NCBI GenBank assembly: GCA_030590715.1
Contig: JAUVCU010000083.1
Location: forward strand, 1-6,818
Direction: 5' to 3'
Length of the DNA: 6,818 bases
From: Lentisphaeria bacterium
GTDB taxonomy: Bacteria; Verrucomicrobiota; Lentisphaeria; Victivallales; JAUVCU01
Notes under the pieces: generated by a model
What the model saw: only the letters and a program-made list of their open reading frames with translations
What the model was told of the DNA's origin: nothing
Databases searched by the model: none
In this document: positions 6,508 through 6,818 of the stretch, piece by piece
Layout: each line of letters opens with the position of its first letter
Numbering within the stretch: position 1 is the first letter of the stretch
Made by a program: the position numbers and the translations under genes

Positions 6508-6552
6508 GTTATAATTGCGCATATTGATACTTCGAGATGCGCTAACCTTCAA
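6508..6552 (-). promoter_or_regulatory. Possible typA promoter(s)
   Basis: Two overlapping minus-strand candidates exist. TTGAAG (6552-6547) with TATCAA (6529-6524) at 17-base spacing matches four of six at each hexamer. TATAAC (6513-6508) is a better -10 but has no good -35. Either gives a leader of about 30-50 bases before the ATG at 6472. The first falls within an inverted repeat (6517-6542). Not verified beyond sequence match. Confidence 0.4.
6517..6542. repeat. GCGCAT/ATGCGC inverted repeat upstream of typA
   Basis: Two perfect 6-base arms, GCGCAT (6517-6522) and ATGCGC (6537-6542), are separated by 14 bases. They stand out as GC-rich in an AT-rich spacer. The repeat covers the -10 of the first candidate typA promoter, so it could be an operator; chance is not excluded for arms this short. 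Confidence 0.35.
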
Positions 6553-6640
6553 TCGTTTTTAAAACTATTATTCAACTAAATACACCATATATCATATTCA
6601 GCTTCAAAAACTTACAAATAAGACATATTTAGATATGGAC

Positions 6641-6676
6641 AAAAAAAAGACCACACAATATAAAATTGTGTGGTCT
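6641..6676 (-). terminator. Intrinsic terminator of the rRNA operon
   Basis: A perfect 12-bp stem (AGACCACACAAT at 6648-6659, ATTGTGTGGTCT at 6665-6676) has a 5-base loop. On the minus strand the stem is followed by a run of Ts (6647-6641). It lies 11 bases after the 5S 3' end, exactly where an rRNA operon should stop. Confidence 0.94.
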
Positions 6677-6687
6677 CAAAAGAAAAA

Positions 6688-6803
6688 TCCCGGCGCTGTG
6701 CTACTTTCCCGTAGTCAAATATACAGTATCATCGCCGCTGGAGTCCTTAACTTCTGTGTTCGAGATGGGAACAGGTGTGACAACTCCGCTAAAAGCACCG
6801 AGA
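6688..6803 (-). rRNA. rrf: 5S ribosomal RNA
   Basis: About 116 nt, a normal bacterial 5S length, forming part of the central protuberance of the 50S subunit. On the minus strand the ends pair as helix I: UCUCGGUGCU at the 5' end with AGCGCCGGGA at the 3' end, ten pairs including G-U wobbles. The conserved core CCCAUCUCGAACACAGAAG followed by UUAAG (loops B and C, helix III) and the CAGCG...GAUGAUACUG block are present. The boundaries are set from helix I and may be off by a base or two. It is probably the last gene of an rRNA operon whose 23S gene would lie beyond the right edge; only 15 bases of AT-rich spacer remain in the window. It is followed by a strong terminator and then typA. Confidence 0.97.
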
Positions 6804-6818
6804 AAAAATTATATAATC

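Overview
This is a bacterial chromosomal window, AT-rich (roughly 40% GC by eye), with compact genes, clear Shine-Dalgarno sites on some of them and intrinsic terminators. It holds five protein genes and one rRNA gene. Everything except the PilZ gene is on the minus strand. The gene set (EAL-HDOD, PilZ, YheS-like ABC-F, TypA, ArgJ and 5S rRNA) suggests a free-living, signal-responsive bacterium, probably Gram-negative. I cannot place it further; a PVC-type lineage such as Lentisphaerota is only a guess.

Layout from the right edge, in minus-strand reading order: the end of an rRNA operon (5S rRNA at 6688-6803 with a strong terminator at 6641-6676), a 168-bp spacer with possible promoters and an inverted repeat, then typA/bipA (4667-6472), which ends at a GC-rich hairpin plus T-tract (4615-4648). 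Convergent to typA is a YcgR-like PilZ c-di-GMP receptor gene (3966-4589, plus). It is divergent from argJ (2625-3797, minus), and the two share a 168-bp promoter region. Downstream of argJ lies a hairpin-rich 172-bp spacer, then an EAL-HDOD signalling gene (1241-2452, minus), a 197-bp spacer with two T-tracts, and the first two thirds of a YheS-like ABC-F ATPase gene (1-1043, minus), cut by the left window edge.

Two themes emerge. One is translation: 5S rRNA, the ribosome-binding GTPase TypA and an ABC-F ribosome-associated ATPase. The other is c-di-GMP signalling: a PilZ receptor and an EAL-HDOD protein whose EAL half keeps most catalytic residues but has a rebuilt loop. ArgJ (arginine biosynthesis) sits between the signalling genes and departs from family consensus at several conserved motifs. 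I see no mobile element, CRISPR array, tRNA or clear new multi-gene system. The points most worth a second look are the 16-bp perfect inverted repeat that frames the likely EAL-HDOD promoter, the ArgJ motif changes and the EAL loop.
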